NCBI GenBank assembly: GCA_963795825.1
Contig: CAWCIW010000001.1
Coordinates: 1,364,001 to 1,428,000, forward strand
DNA length: 64,000 nt
Origin: BOG-908 sp963795825
GTDB lineage: Bacteria > Pseudomonadota > Alphaproteobacteria > Acetobacterales > Acetobacteraceae
Reading direction: 5' to 3'
Within the stretch, counting starts at the first letter, position 1; each line of letters opens with the position of its first letter. The notes beneath the pieces were generated by a model that was given only the letters and a program-made list of their open reading frames with translations, was not told the origin of the DNA and searched no databases. Both the position numbers and the translations under genes were made by a program. Shown piece after piece: positions 7,964 through 17,245 of this stretch.

Positions 7964-10900
7964 TTGCCCGTCCCGTTCTCCTCCGACGATCTCGGCCGCG
8001 TTTTCGAAGTCCGTGCGCTAACCCGCGGCCGCAGCCTGGTGCTGATCGGCGCCGTGGAAGTGAAGCTCGACGGCGAAACCATCATCGGCACCGTGGAGGA
8101 CAAGGGAGTCCGCCGCACCGCCAAGATCACGCCGGCCGCCATGGGCAAGCGCGTGGTGTTCGAAAACCGCTGCACCTGCCGCCTGGTGAACTGCCCGCAT
8201 CTGGCCGCCACCGCGTTTGCGGCACTCGATCGCTTCCCCGCTTTGCGCCGCGCCGAGCAGGCCACCTTCCTGGAACGCATGGGCGAGGCGCCGGCGCCGG
8301 AAAAGCAGCGCCTGCTGGTCAATCTCGAGCCGGGCATGCCGCCGGATTCGTGCTTCGTCAGCTTCAGCCTGGTGGGCGAGCGCACCGCGCGGGTGGAGCC
8401 AACCAATCCCGCGCGTATCCTGCGCGAAGGCACGGCCAGCGAGGCCGCGCTGGCGCTGGCCCATCTGCTCGGCGGCGGCGAGGCGGCGCGCACCGGCGTG
8501 CCCGTCCCGTCCGTCGCACCTCTGGTCGCGGCCCTGCTGCGGGTGGAGAACGCGCGCTGGGCGGCCACCGGCAAGAAGCTGATCGCCGGCGAGGAACGCA
8601 CCTTCGAGGCCGATGCGCCGCCGCGCCTGCCGCCGCGCTCGGCGGTGCTGCTGGGCGACACCGGACCCTGGTACGTGGATGCGGCCACTGGCGCGGTCGG
8701 CCGGGTGAAATTGCGCCAGAAGCGCCCGCCGCCGCCGCCGCCGATCAACATGCGGCCGCGCCTCGGGCGGCAGAAGGGCGTGTCCACTTTGGTGGCCACC
8801 GAGAGCGAGCGCGCGATCGTGGAGCGGCCCGTCACACCGGTGATGCGCATGCAGCGTATGCGCGCGCCGGACGATTTCGGCCGGCTGGTGCTGATGGACG
8901 CGCTGATCCTGGATTTCGACTATGGCGGAACGCTGAGCGACGGCGACGACGAGCGGCAGTTCGTCCGCGTCGACGGGCCGAAGGGCCCGAGCTTCGTGCG
9001 ACGGAACGTGGAGGCGGAAGCGGCGGCTTTGGAGTCGCTCAAGCAGGACGGCTTCACGATGATGCGCGTGGGCGACGGCAAATCCGCGCGCGGGCGCCGG
9101 GTGTTCGTGTTCCGCGGCGCGGATGCCGGTGAGCGCTGGCACCATTTCGTCTCCGAGCGCGTGCCGGCGTTGCAGTCGCTGGGGTTCCGCAGCCTGATCG
9201 ACCGCGATTTCGGCCCGCGCATGGTCGAGCACGTCGGCGAGTGGGACTTGAAGATTCGCGACGTAGCGGTAAGCGCCGAGACGCCGGGCAATTTCTCGCT
9301 GGATTTCGGCATCGAGATCGACGGCGTGCGCATCCCGCTGCTGCCTGTGCTGAGCAACCTGCTGGCGCGCGGCGGCATGGACAACGCGCAGGTGGTGGGC
9401 CCGGACCTGATCACCACGCTCGAGGACGGCCGGGTTGTGAAGTTGCCGGCGGAGCGGATACGGCGGATGCTGGCGATCATGGGCGACCTCATCGAGGCTG
9501 CCGAGATACGCGAGGACACCATCGTTCTGCCGGATGCCGAGGCCGCCACCGTGGTGGAGCTCGAGCAGCTCCTGCTGACGCGCTGGCAGGATGCCGGCAA
9601 GATACACGCCTATACCGAGCGGTTCCGCGGCGAGATGGAGATTCCGCACGTGCCGGTGCCGCCGGAATTCCACGGCGATCTGCGGCCGTACCAGACCCAG
9701 GGCGTGGACTGGCTGCAGCATCTGATGGCGAGCCAGCTCGGCGCGTTCCTCGCCGACGACATGGGCCTCGGCAAAACCGCGCAGACCATCGCGCATATCA
9801 CGGTGGAACATGCCAGCGGCCGGATGACGCATCCGGCGCTCATCGTGGTGCCGACGAGCCTGATCGCGAACTGGACGTCCGAGCTGGAGAAATTCGCCCC
9901 CGGCCTGAAAGTGGTTGTGCTGCACGGGCTCGACCGGCACCGCAAGCGCGATACGCTGGACCGTTTCAACGTGGTGGTGACGACCTACACCGTGCTGACG
10001 CGCGACGTGCTGGAGATGAAGGAGCGTGACTGGCACATCATCGTTCTCGACGAGGCGCAGGCGATCAAGACGCCGGATGCCAAGGCCACCAAGGCAGTGT
10101 GCCAGCTCGATGCGCGGCAACGTATCTGTCTGTCGGGCACGCCGATCGAGAACAACCTCGAGGAATTGTGGTCGCAGTTCGCTTTCCTGATGCCGGGCTT
10201 GCTGGGGGACCGGCGCGGATTCTCCAAGCGGTTCCGCACGCCGATCGAGAAGAACGGCGACCAGCTCAGGCGGGTTCAGCTCGTGCGGCGTATCAAGCCG
10301 TTCATCATGCGGCGCAAGAAGAGCGAGGTGGCGACCGAACTGCCGCCGAAACATACGATTTTGCGTCGGATCACGCTTGGCGCCGGACCAGCGCGAATTG
10401 TACGAGACGATACGCGTGACGATGTACGAGAAGGTGCGCGAGCAGGTGGCCGAGCGCAGCCTGGCGCAGAGCCGTATCGTGGTGCTCGATGCGCTGCTGA
10501 AGTTGCGCCAGGCGTGCTGCGATCCGCGGCTGGTGAAATTGCGCTCGGCGCGCGAGATCGAGAGTTCGAGCAAGTTGGACGATCTGCTTGAGATGATTTC
10601 CGAGATGATACCGGAAGGCCGGCGCATTCTGCTGTTCAGCCAGTTCACCTCGATGCTGGATTTGATCAAGCCGCGTCTGCGCGAGGCGGAAATACCGTTC
10701 GTGGAGTTGCGCGGCGACACCATGGATCGTGGCGAGCCGGTGCGCAGTTTCGAAGCCGGCGAAGTGCCGCTGTTCCTGATCAGCCTCAAGGCCGGCGGGC
10801 GCGGGCTCAACCTGACCTCAGCGGATACGGTGATCCATTACGATCCGTGGTGGAATCCGGCTGTCGAAGACCAGGCCTCCGACCGGGCGCACCGCATCGG

Positions 10901-11117
10901 GCAGACGAAATCGGTGTTCGTCTACAAGCTGATCGCGGCCGATACGGTTGAGGAGCGTATCCTGGAGTTGCAGGCGCGCAAGGCGGAGCTGGCGTCGCTG
11001 GCGTTCAGCGAGGGCGACGGGGAGGCGCAGGAGGGCGGCGATCTGGGCGGGCTGGATTCGGGGGATATCGATTTTCTGTTCGGCGATGGCGCGGATCGGG
11101 AGCGGGAGGCGGCTTAG
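7964..11117 (+). CDS. SWIM zinc-finger / SNF2-family helicase (one apparent frameshift)
   Basis: About 1,050 residues, a Swi2/Snf2 superfamily-2 DNA translocase. Near residue 70 a CTCRLVNCPH motif is the SWIM-type zinc finger. A bacterial SNF2-associated domain fills the middle. The ATPase lobe begins with LRPYQTQGVDWL, motif I FLADDMGLGKT near residue 599, VVPTSLIANW, DEAQ near 695 and LSGTPIENNLEELWS. The second lobe has LLFSQFTSMLD, LISLKAGGRGLNLT and DRAHRIGQ. The frame changes near 10380: removing one T from ACGCTTGGCGCC restores ITLAPDQRELYETI. The TTG at 7964 is the first plausible start after the upstream repeat. Role in DNA repair or transcription is inferred from the family. Confidence 0.88.
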
Positions 11118-11119
11118 GC

Positions 11120-11337
11120 AAGGCAAGGCAAGCAGTCCTTTTTTGAAAAAAAGGACCAAAAAACTTTTGGTATGTGCTGTCGCGCCGGAGCTGGAGGGGC
11201 GCTTCGGCTAAAAGATTTCGGGCCTATTCTGCTTCTGCCAGTCGCCCGGGCTTCAATAAAAGCCCAGATGTTCGTGCAGGCGTCGGAGCAAAAGCTTTTT
11301 GGTCCTTTTTCTCGAAAAAGGACTGCTTGCCTTGCCT
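11120..11337. repeat. Composite two-armed intergenic repeat, locus 4
   Basis: Left arm A type with GA loop; right arm A type with CTCG loop and AAAGCTTTTTGG. The left tail is three tandem GGCAA units beginning two bases after the SNF2 stop. The spacer starts with a variant of the GTGCTGTCGCG module and ends GTGCAGGCGTCGGAGC, a piece of a second module. Between co-directional genes. Confidence 0.85.
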
Positions 11338-11349
11338 TAACACTTCCTT

Positions 11350-12195
11350 ATGCCCCCCCTGATATTAAATCGCCGGGAGAAACTGACACAGGCGGAACAG
11401 ATGGCGGGCGAGCGTCCAGGTTGTGAAGGCTGCCGCGCGACGGCGACGTTGCCGCCGTTCACCATGGCGTTCCAGCCGATCGTGGACGTTCAGGAGTTTC
11501 GTATCGACGCCTACGAGGCGCTCGTACGCGGTCCGAACGAGGAGGGCGCGGGCGCTATCCTGTCGCAAGTAAACGCCACAAACATGTATGCGTTCGACCA
11601 GGCGTGCCGGGTGCGCGCGATCGAGCTGGCCGCACGGCTTGGCATGGACCGGCAGCTCAGCATCAACTTCCTGCCGAACGCCGTGTATGAGCCGCGCGCC
11701 TGCATACGCGCCACGCTTGAGGCGGCCGCGCGTACCGGATTCGATCCGCGCCGGCTGACCTTCGAAATCGTGGAGACCGAGGATATCGCGGACACGCCGC
11801 ATCTGCTGCGCATCGTGGAGGAGTATCGTCGGCAAGGCTTCAAGATCGCGCTGGACGATTTCGCCACCAGCTATTCCGGCCTGACCCGGCTTGCCGATCT
11901 GCGGCCGGACATCGTGAAGCTGGATCGCGCTGTGGTGCGGGACTGCGACACGGATCGCGTGCGTCTGGCCATCGTGCGCAACATTGTCGTCCTGGCCGGC
12001 GAGATCGGCATGAAACTCGTGGTGGAAGGCGTGGAGCGCGCCGCCGAGGTCGCGGCCTTGCGCGAGGTGGGCGTGCGGTTCATCCAGGGTTTCTACTTCG
12101 CGCGGCCGGGTTTCGAGAAGATCGTGACGGATGAGGAGGTGTTTCCGCTCTCCGCCCGGAATATCGGGGTTTCGGCAGGCCGGGCCGCGGCTTGA
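11350..12195 (+). CDS. EAL domain cyclic-di-GMP phosphodiesterase
   Basis: A 281-residue soluble single-domain EAL protein, predicted to hydrolyse c-di-GMP to pGpG. The signature E56-A57-L58 opens the domain. The further residues expected of an active enzyme are all visible: SINFLPN near 104-110, FEIVETED, IALDDFATSYSG (the DD pair), PDIVKLD (catalytic Lys), VVEGVE and FIQGFYFARP. About 35 residues of unstructured, Cys-containing sequence precede it, with no sensor domain, so input would come from a partner. The domain resembles those of BLUF-linked EAL proteins (NEEGAGAILSQV-like segment) but no BLUF domain is present. Start is the ATG at 11350, 13 bases after the repeat. Confidence 0.9.
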   Translation: MPPLILNRREKLTQAEQMAGERPGCEGCRATATLPPFTMAFQPIVDVQEFRIDAYEALVRGPNEEGAGAILSQVNATNMYAFDQACRVRAIELAARLGMDRQLSINFLPNAVYEPRACIRATLEAAARTGFDPRRLTFEIVETEDIADTPHLLRIVEEYRRQGFKIALDDFATSYSGLTRLADLRPDIVKLDRAVVRDCDTDRVRLAIVRNIVVLAGEIGMKLVVEGVERAAEVAALREVGVRFIQGFYFARPGFEKIVTDEEVFPLSARNIGVSAGRAAA

Positions 12196-12247
12196 GGTCC
12201 GGGCCGCACCGGCCGGCATTTCGCGGATTTTGCGACGCCTTTGACTT

Positions 12248-12278
12248 CCGGGACGGCGCTGGCTTTGCTGCGTCCCGG
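12248..12278 (+). terminator. Possible hairpin terminator after the EAL gene
   Basis: CCGGGACG (12248-12255) and CGTCCCGG (12271-12278) form an 8-bp stem with a 15-base loop in the gap between the EAL and thioesterase genes. No U-tract follows, so termination, if any, is weak or Rho-assisted. Confidence 0.3.
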
Positions 12279-12315
12279 GAGGCCAAAACATGCCTAAGCG
12301 CGATGCCGAATAGCC

Positions 12316-12756
12316 GTGAGTGACAGCTACCGTTTCAGCCATCGCCTGCGCGTGCGCTGGGGCGAGTGTGACATGCAGGGCATCGTGTTCAACCCGCATT
12401 ACATGGCGTATATCGACGTTGGATTGACGGAGTATTGGCGCGAGATCGGCGTCGTCTATCCGGACAGTCTGGTTGCGGAAGGGACGGATCTTTTCATGGT
12501 CGCGGCCAGCCAGCGGTATTTCGCCGCCGCGCGTTACGACGATCTGCTCGATGTGGTGCTGCGCACCGCCTATCTCGGCTCGACGAGCCTGCGTTTCGCC
12601 TTCGAGATACGCCGGGCCGCGACGGTGCTGTTCGCCGGCGAGGCCAGCTATGTCGTGGCGGACCGCGATACGCTGCGGCCCAGGAAACTGGGCGCTGCGC
12701 TGCTGGCGCGTATCCTGGCCTATGAGACGGTGTCGCCGGAGCGCAAGGCAGGCTAG
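12316..12756 (+). CDS. Acyl-CoA thioesterase, YbgC/4-hydroxybenzoyl-CoA thioesterase family
   Basis: A 146-residue hot-dog-fold protein. The N-terminal RVRWGECDMQGIVFNPHYMAY carries the family's Asp followed by G-I/V-x-x-Y/N-x-Y pattern that positions the catalytic Asp. Later segments (DLLDVVLRTAYLGSTSLRFAFEI, then a strand ending SYVVAD) match the central helix and beta-sheet of the fold. It hydrolyses short- or aromatic acyl-CoA thioesters; the substrate is not determinable. The GTG start follows a short gap from the EAL gene and precedes the DUF1330 gene by 27 bases, so the two may be co-transcribed. Confidence 0.85.
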   Translation: MSDSYRFSHRLRVRWGECDMQGIVFNPHYMAYIDVGLTEYWREIGVVYPDSLVAEGTDLFMVAASQRYFAAARYDDLLDVVLRTAYLGSTSLRFAFEIRRAATVLFAGEASYVVADRDTLRPRKLGAALLARILAYETVSPERKAG

Positions 12757-12783
12757 GGTCACGCGTGGCAGCAGGAATACGGC

Positions 12784-13221
12784 ATGTCTGGGCATATCGA
12801 TCCGACACGCGAGCAGTTTGCGGAATTTCTCAAGATTTCGCGCGAGGGCCCTATACAGATGCTGAACCTGGTGCGGTTTCGCGCACAGGCCGCCTATCCG
12901 GACGGCCATCAGGCGACGGGTGCGGAAGCCTATCGCGCCTATGCAAAAGCCAGCGCCGCGGTGTTCGCGCAGGTGGGTGGGAAGCAAGTGTGGCTGGGCC
13001 GGTTCGAGCACATGCTCATCGGCCCCGCCGACGAGCATTGGGATGCGGTGTTCATCGCGGAATACCCCGACGCGTCGGCATTCGAGCGCATGCTGCGCGA
13101 CCCGGTCTATCGCGAGGCGGTGAAGCACAGGCAGGCGGCGGTCGAGGATTCGAGGCTGATCCGCCTGGCACCCGTGAAACCTGGGCCAAACTTCGGCGCA
13201 GCCACAGGTGTCGTCGCATAA
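12784..13221 (+). CDS. DUF1330 domain protein
   Basis: A 145-residue small cytoplasmic protein of the DUF1330 (dimeric alpha-beta barrel) family. Family-like segments are PIQMLNLVRFR near residue 25, EAYRAYAKASAAVF, then DAVFIAEYPDASAFERMLRDPVYREAVKHRQAAVEDSRLI, with the typical aromatic/acidic pattern of the second half. No biochemical function is established. It probably forms a two-gene unit with the thioesterase upstream. A single repeat arm follows its stop. Confidence 0.75.
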   Translation: MSGHIDPTREQFAEFLKISREGPIQMLNLVRFRAQAAYPDGHQATGAEAYRAYAKASAAVFAQVGGKQVWLGRFEHMLIGPADEHWDAVFIAEYPDASAFERMLRDPVYREAVKHRQAAVEDSRLIRLAPVKPGPNFGAATGVVA

Positions 13222-13248
13222 AACGAAGCCCCCGTTGCACCCGTCAGA

Positions 13249-13296
13249 GCAAAAGTTTTTTGCTTCTTTTTTTCAAAAAAGAAGGCCTTCCTTGCT
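13249..13296. repeat. Single right arm of the intergenic repeat
   Basis: GCAAAAGTTTTTTGCTTC then T7C-A6-GAAGGCC, B type with GA-class loop, plus a TTCCTTGC tail. No left arm is visible between it and the DUF1330 stop. It ends about 22 bases before the ilvD start. Confidence 0.85.
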
Positions 13297-13317
13297 TCCT
13301 ACCTCCAAGGCCCAAAC

Positions 13318-15036
13318 ATGAAAACCTGGGACAAGTCCCGCCTACCCTCGCGCCACGTCACAGAAGGCCCCGGCCGCGCCCCGCACCGCAGCTACTACCA
13401 CGCGATGGGCCTCACCGAAGCCGAGATCGCGCAACCCTTTGTGGGCGTGGCCACCTGCTGGAACGAGGCAGCCCCCTGCAACATCGCGCTGTCCCGCCAG
13501 GCCCAGTCGGTCAAGCGCGGCGTGGGCGAGGCCGGCGGCACCCCGCGCGAATTCACCACCATCACGGTGACGGACGGCATCGCGATGGGCCACCAGGGCA
13601 TGAAGAGCTCGCTGGTGTCGCGCGACGTGATCGCCGATTCGGTCGAGCTGACGATCAGAGGCCACTCGTACGACGCGCTGGTCGGGCTGGCCGGCTGCGA
13701 CAAGAGCCTGCCCGGCATGATGATGGCGATGCTGCGGCTGAACGTGCCGAGCGTGTTCCTGTACGGCGGTTCGATCCTGCCCGGCCGCTTCAAGGGCCGC
13801 GACGTGACGGTGGTGGACGTGTTCGAGGCAGTGGGCCAGCACGCCGCCGGCAACATGAGCGACGAGGATCTGCACGAGCTGGAATGCGTGGCGTGCCCGT
13901 CGGCGGGCGCGTGCGGCGGGCAGTTCACCGCCAACACGATGGCGATGGTGAGCGAGGCGATCGGCCTGGCGCTGCCCGGATCGGCGGGGTCGCCGGCGCC
14001 GTACGAGGAGCGCGACGCCTGGGCCGTGGAGTCCGGCCGCGCGGTGATGAAGCTGGTGGCGAGCGGGCTGCGGCCGCGCGACATCGCCACGCGCCGAGCC
14101 TTCGAGAACGCCGCGGTGTGCGTGGGTGCCACCGGCGGCTCCACCAACGCGGCGCTGCATCTGCCGGCGATGGCGCACGAGGCGGGCATCGTGTTCACGA
14201 TGGACGATGTGGCGGCGATCATGCGCCGCACGCCCTATATCGCCGACCTCAAGCCGGGCGGGAAATACGTGGCGCTCGACGTACATCGCATCGGCGGCAT
14301 CCCGGTGATCCTGCGCGCGCTGCTCGATGCCGGGCTGCTGCATGGCGACTGCATGACGGTGACCGGGCGCACGCTGGCCGAGAATCTCGAGGGCGTGGTG
14401 TTTCCCGAGGACCAGGACGTGGTCTATCCGGTGAGCCGGGCGATCACGCCAACCGGCGGCGTGGTCGGCCTGCGCGGCAATCTGGCGCCGGACGGGGCGA
14501 TTGTGAAAGTCGCAGGGCTGGCGCATCAGCGTTTCGAAGGCACTGCCTTGTGTTTCGACAGCGAGGAAGACGCGTTCGCCGCGGTGCAGGCGCGCGCCTA
14601 CAAGGCCGGCGACGTGATCGTCATACGCTATGAGGGGCCGCGCGGCGGGCCGGGCATGCGCGAGATGCTGTCGACCACGGCGGCGATCTACGGGCAGGGC
14701 ATGGGCGAGCAGGTGGCGCTGATCACCGACGGCCGGTTCTCCGGCGGCACGCGCGGATTCTGCGTGGGGCATGTGGGTCCGGAGGCGGCGCTGGGCGGGC
14801 CGATCGGGCTGTTGCGCGACGGGGACCGGATCGTGATCGATGCGCAAGCCGGGCTGATCTCGGTGGCTGTGGACGATTCGGTGCTGGCCGAGCGCCGCTT
14901 GGCCTGGCGCCCGCGGACCACGAATTACCAGAGCGGGGCGATCTGGAAATTCGCGCAACTGGTAGGGCCGGCGCATCTGGGGGCGTTGACGCATCCTGGC
15001 GGTGCGGCGGAGACGCATGTCTATGCGGATGTGTGA
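13318..15036 (+). CDS. ilvD: Dihydroxy-acid dehydratase
   Basis: A 572-residue IlvD/Edd family dehydratase that converts 2,3-dihydroxy-isovalerate and -methylvalerate to the 2-keto acids in valine and isoleucine synthesis. The three iron-sulfur cysteines are visible: C47 in VATCWNE, C127 in AGCDKS, C199 in PSAGACGGQFTANTM. The C-terminal RFSGGTRGFCVGHVGPEAA motif, which includes the active-site serine/glycine loop, is intact. Length suits the [2Fe-2S] group of the family, which also contains sugar-acid dehydratases, so a sugar-acid role cannot be fully excluded; the overall sequence favours IlvD. The ATG lies about 22 bases after a repeat arm. Confidence 0.92.
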   Translation: MKTWDKSRLPSRHVTEGPGRAPHRSYYHAMGLTEAEIAQPFVGVATCWNEAAPCNIALSRQAQSVKRGVGEAGGTPREFTTITVTDGIAMGHQGMKSSLVSRDVIADSVELTIRGHSYDALVGLAGCDKSLPGMMMAMLRLNVPSVFLYGGSILPGRFKGRDVTVVDVFEAVGQHAAGNMSDEDLHELECVACPSAGACGGQFTANTMAMVSEAIGLALPGSAGSPAPYEERDAWAVESGRAVMKLVASGLRPRDIATRRAFENAAVCVGATGGSTNAALHLPAMAHEAGIVFTMDDVAAIMRRTPYIADLKPGGKYVALDVHRIGGIPVILRALLDAGLLHGDCMTVTGRTLAENLEGVVFPEDQDVVYPVSRAITPTGGVVGLRGNLAPDGAIVKVAGLAHQRFEGTALCFDSEEDAFAAVQARAYKAGDVIVIRYEGPRGGPGMREMLSTTAAIYGQGMGEQVALITDGRFSGGTRGFCVGHVGPEAALGGPIGLLRDGDRIVIDAQAGLISVAVDDSVLAERRLAWRPRTTNYQSGAIWKFAQLVGPAHLGALTHPGGAAETHVYADV

Positions 15037-15055
15037 TTACGGGGGGAGGTGAGAA

Positions 15056-15228
15056 AGCAAGCAGTCCTTTTTCGAGAAAAAGGACCAAAAAGCTTTTGCT
15101 CCCCGCCTGCACCGAAGCCTGCGCTATGTCGGCGAGCCGATACGGCTGCAAGATGAAACATGATGTCGGTGCAGGCAAACGGAGCAAAAGCTTTTTGGTC
15201 CTTTTTCTCGAAAAAGGACTGCTTCCTT
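15056..15228. repeat. Composite two-armed intergenic repeat, locus 5
   Basis: Both arms are A type with CG-class loops (TTTTTCGAGAAAAA; AAAAAGCTTTTGC). Spacer ends CCGCCTGCACCGA / TCGGTGCAGGCA are inverted. It sits between the convergent ilvD and coq7 genes, 11 bases or less from the coq7 stop. Confidence 0.85.
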
Positions 15229-15235
15229 CCTCCCC

Positions 15236-15769
15236 TTAAACGATCTCGCTAACAGCAATAGCCACCTTGCACCCCGCCTTGATCACCCCCGCCAGCACCC
15301 GGTAGCCCGGCGTAAGCTCCGCCTCGTGCTCCAGCCCGATGTCGCGATGCTCCAGCTCCTCGGCGCGAAACGTCTCGATCGTCGCGCGCAACGCCGGCTC
15401 CTCGGTGCCTAGATCGGTCACCTGGTCGCGATAATGCTCGTCGATCGCCTCTTCGACGGCCACGGTACACGCCATTGCCGCGCGCTCGCCCATCGCAGCG
15501 GTCACCGCGCCGAGCGCGAACCCGGCCAGGTGCCACAGCGGCAGCAGTGCTGTGGGGCGCACCCGTCGTTCGGAGATCAGGCGGGTGAAGGTGTCGAGAT
15601 GTACCTGCTCCTGCGCCTGCATGTGGCGCAGGATGTCGCCTTTCGGACCGTTCCCGAGCACCGAGAGCTGGCCCTGGTAGATGCGTTTGGCGCCGTATTC
15701 GCCCGCGTGGTCCACGCGTACGATGCGCTCCAGGCGGGTGCGGGCCTGGGTGTCCCCGGGAAGGCTCAT
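15236..15769 (-). CDS. coq7: Ubiquinone biosynthesis hydroxylase Coq7
   Basis: A 177-residue Coq7/CLK-1 diiron monooxygenase, which hydroxylates demethoxyubiquinone in the last steps of ubiquinone synthesis at the inner membrane. Iron ligands are visible in the expected repeats: E24 in VDHAGEYGAKRIY, E54 and H57 in QAQEQVHLD, the E pair in CTVAVEEAIDEHY, and FRAEELEHRDIGLEHEAE near the C-terminus. The ATG at 15769 overlaps the dsbB stop by four bases (ATGA), indicating translational coupling. Longer in-frame sequence upstream is the dsbB gene in another frame. Confidence 0.95.
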   Translation of the reverse strand: MSLPGDTQARTRLERIVRVDHAGEYGAKRIYQGQLSVLGNGPKGDILRHMQAQEQVHLDTFTRLISERRVRPTALLPLWHLAGFALGAVTAAMGERAAMACTVAVEEAIDEHYRDQVTDLGTEEPALRATIETFRAEELEHRDIGLEHEAELTPGYRVLAGVIKAGCKVAIAVSEIV

Positions 15770-16278
15770 CTGCGTCGTCCTCTGCTGCGTGAGAGGGAGA
15801 TGGTGCGCCTGAGGGCGATGGCGAGGCCGGCGGCGATCGCCAGCGCGTAGCCGAAATCCATCTGGGTGAACGAAATCGGCACCCCCGGGATCAGGTAGTC
15901 CGGATCCTCGCAGTTCTTCGCCGGGCGGGCCGGCATCGCGGCGATGCGCTGCGCCATCGACATGCCGGTGAAGTTCGGCGAGGTGCATTCCGGCAGCGGG
16001 TCCGGCCACCAATGCTGTTCCACGCCCACATGCGTGAACGACAGCCCGGCGCCACCGAGCATGACCACAACCAGCAGCCACAGCACCGCGCGGCCCGGCA
16101 GGCGCGGCAGCACGGCGGCCAGCAGGCCGGCGCCGATACCAATGTAGTAGGGCCAGCGTTCGAGCAGGCAGAACGCGCAGGGGATCAGCCCGAGCACAAC
16201 CTCGGACCCGCGGGCGACCAAGATGGCCAACCCGCAGGCAAAGGCCGCGCCGATTGCGATGAAACGGTGGCGGTTCAT
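15766..16278 (-). CDS. dsbB: Disulfide bond formation protein DsbB
   Basis: A 170-residue four-helix inner-membrane protein that reoxidises DsbA and passes electrons to quinone. The first periplasmic CxxC is C34-C37 (PCAFC) and the second Cys pair is C98 and C123 in the second periplasmic loop, as in the DsbB mechanism. Hydrophobic helices lie at about 7-22, 40-60, 65-82 and 135-155. It is translationally coupled to coq7, a sensible pairing because DsbB reduces ubiquinone. Two DsbA-fold proteins are encoded elsewhere in this window. Confidence 0.92.
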   Translation of the reverse strand: MNRHRFIAIGAAFACGLAILVARGSEVVLGLIPCAFCLLERWPYYIGIGAGLLAAVLPRLPGRAVLWLLVVVMLGGAGLSFTHVGVEQHWWPDPLPECTSPNFTGMSMAQRIAAMPARPAKNCEDPDYLIPGVPISFTQMDFGYALAIAAGLAIALRRTISLSRSRGRRR

Positions 16279-16305
16279 CGGAAAAGCCAGGGTGTCAGGC
16301 CCGGC

Positions 16306-16605
16306 TCAGCCGCCCCAATGCGCGCCGATCCAAACGCCGCCAGCCCAATGGCCGGGGATGAAGTGGACATAGCCGGGGCGCGTGGCGATCCAGTGGCGGT
16401 GCACCCAGACATACCGGTTGAACCGGGGCGCCCACTGCCAGTGGCCGGGCTCCAGAACGAAGCGGGCCGGCGGGCCGGGTGGCGGCGGCGGCGCGCCGAG
16501 CTCTTCCTGCAAGGGCGGTATCGCCGGCTGGGCGGCGGCGGGGCCCACCACGCCGGCCGCGGCCAGCACGGCCAGGGCGGCGGCTACGGTCTGATGCAGT
16601 CTCAT
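16306..16605 (-). CDS. Exported WXXGXW-repeat protein
   Basis: A 99-residue protein with a signal peptide (cut after about residue 25, AAAQP) and a Pro-rich linker. A C-terminal aromatic repeat region follows: GHWQWAPRFNRYVWVHRHW, then GYVHFIPGHWAGGVWIGAHWGG. This matches the W-x-x-G-x-W (YXWGXW) repeat family of small periplasmic or outer-membrane proteins of unknown function. The start is supported by AAGGAG eight bases upstream. It sits just 27 bases downstream of no same-strand gene except the lipoprotein 190 bases upstream, so it is probably expressed alone or with that gene. Confidence 0.75.
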   Translation of the reverse strand: MRLHQTVAAALAVLAAAGVVGPAAAQPAIPPLQEELGAPPPPPGPPARFVLEPGHWQWAPRFNRYVWVHRHWIATRPGYVHFIPGHWAGGVWIGAHWGG

Positions 16606-16791
16606 GGGTGCACTCCTTGAAAACCTGGTGAAGCCGTATGATGGGCTGGTCCGCGTGGCTTTTTTGCGGCCGGCAGATGAACAGATGGCAAGGCGCCGCG
16701 CGCCTGGCGCCGCGGTCAGACAACGCCGGACCCGCCACCCGCCTGCGCCGCCCGAAGCGATCGTGCCGGCGTCGGTCTCGGCTAATGCACG

Positions 16792-17199
16792 TTCACCGTT
16801 ACCGTCTTCACAACCGCCCCGGAATTCGAGCCGCACCGCCTGCTCCACCTGGCCGGCTTCGGCGCCGTCGTCGACGATCGCCTGCGCGACCTCGCGCCCC
16901 GACGCGGCGGCCTCTTCGGGCGAGGCGGCATCGGGCACCACGCTGGTGACGGTGAACAGCACGTCGCGTTTGCGGGCCAGCGCGCGGGCAACCACGGCGG
17001 CCAGCGCGTCGCGATATTGCGGCTCCGGCGTGGTGTAGCGGATGGTGACGAGGGCGGGCGGCGGCGGTGGCCCGGGTGGCGCCGGGCGCGGTTTGGGCGG
17101 TCGGCCGGCGGCAGCGTCGAAGTCGCGCTGGTCCACCAGGTGGCAGCCGGATAGTGCCACGGCGAGGCACAGGAGGGCGCTGAACGGGCGGGCTGACAT
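16792..17199 (-). CDS. Small lipoprotein of unknown function (apparent frameshift near C-terminus)
   Basis: A signal peptide with a lipobox-like LAVALSGC places the acylated Cys at about residue 19. A Pro-rich linker follows, then an alpha-beta segment (VTIRYTTPEPQYRDALAAVVARALARKRDVLFTV split over two strands and a helix). The frame gives a poor end, but removing one T from GAATTCC near 16828 leads to SGAVVKTVTVNVH and a stop at 16792, a plausible final beta strand. No named family is recognised. It is divergent from the transketolase-like gene, whose start is 46 bases away. Confidence 0.5.
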
Positions 17200-17245
17200 G
17201 GCCGGCAACGTTGCAGACCGGCGGGGGCGCTGCAACAGATGGCCC

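Noticed and set aside
8018..10810. 930-codon open frame on the minus strand under the SNF2 gene
   Set aside because: It is a shadow of high-GC coding sequence; its translation is Arg/His-rich without family motifs while the plus strand shows full helicase motifs.
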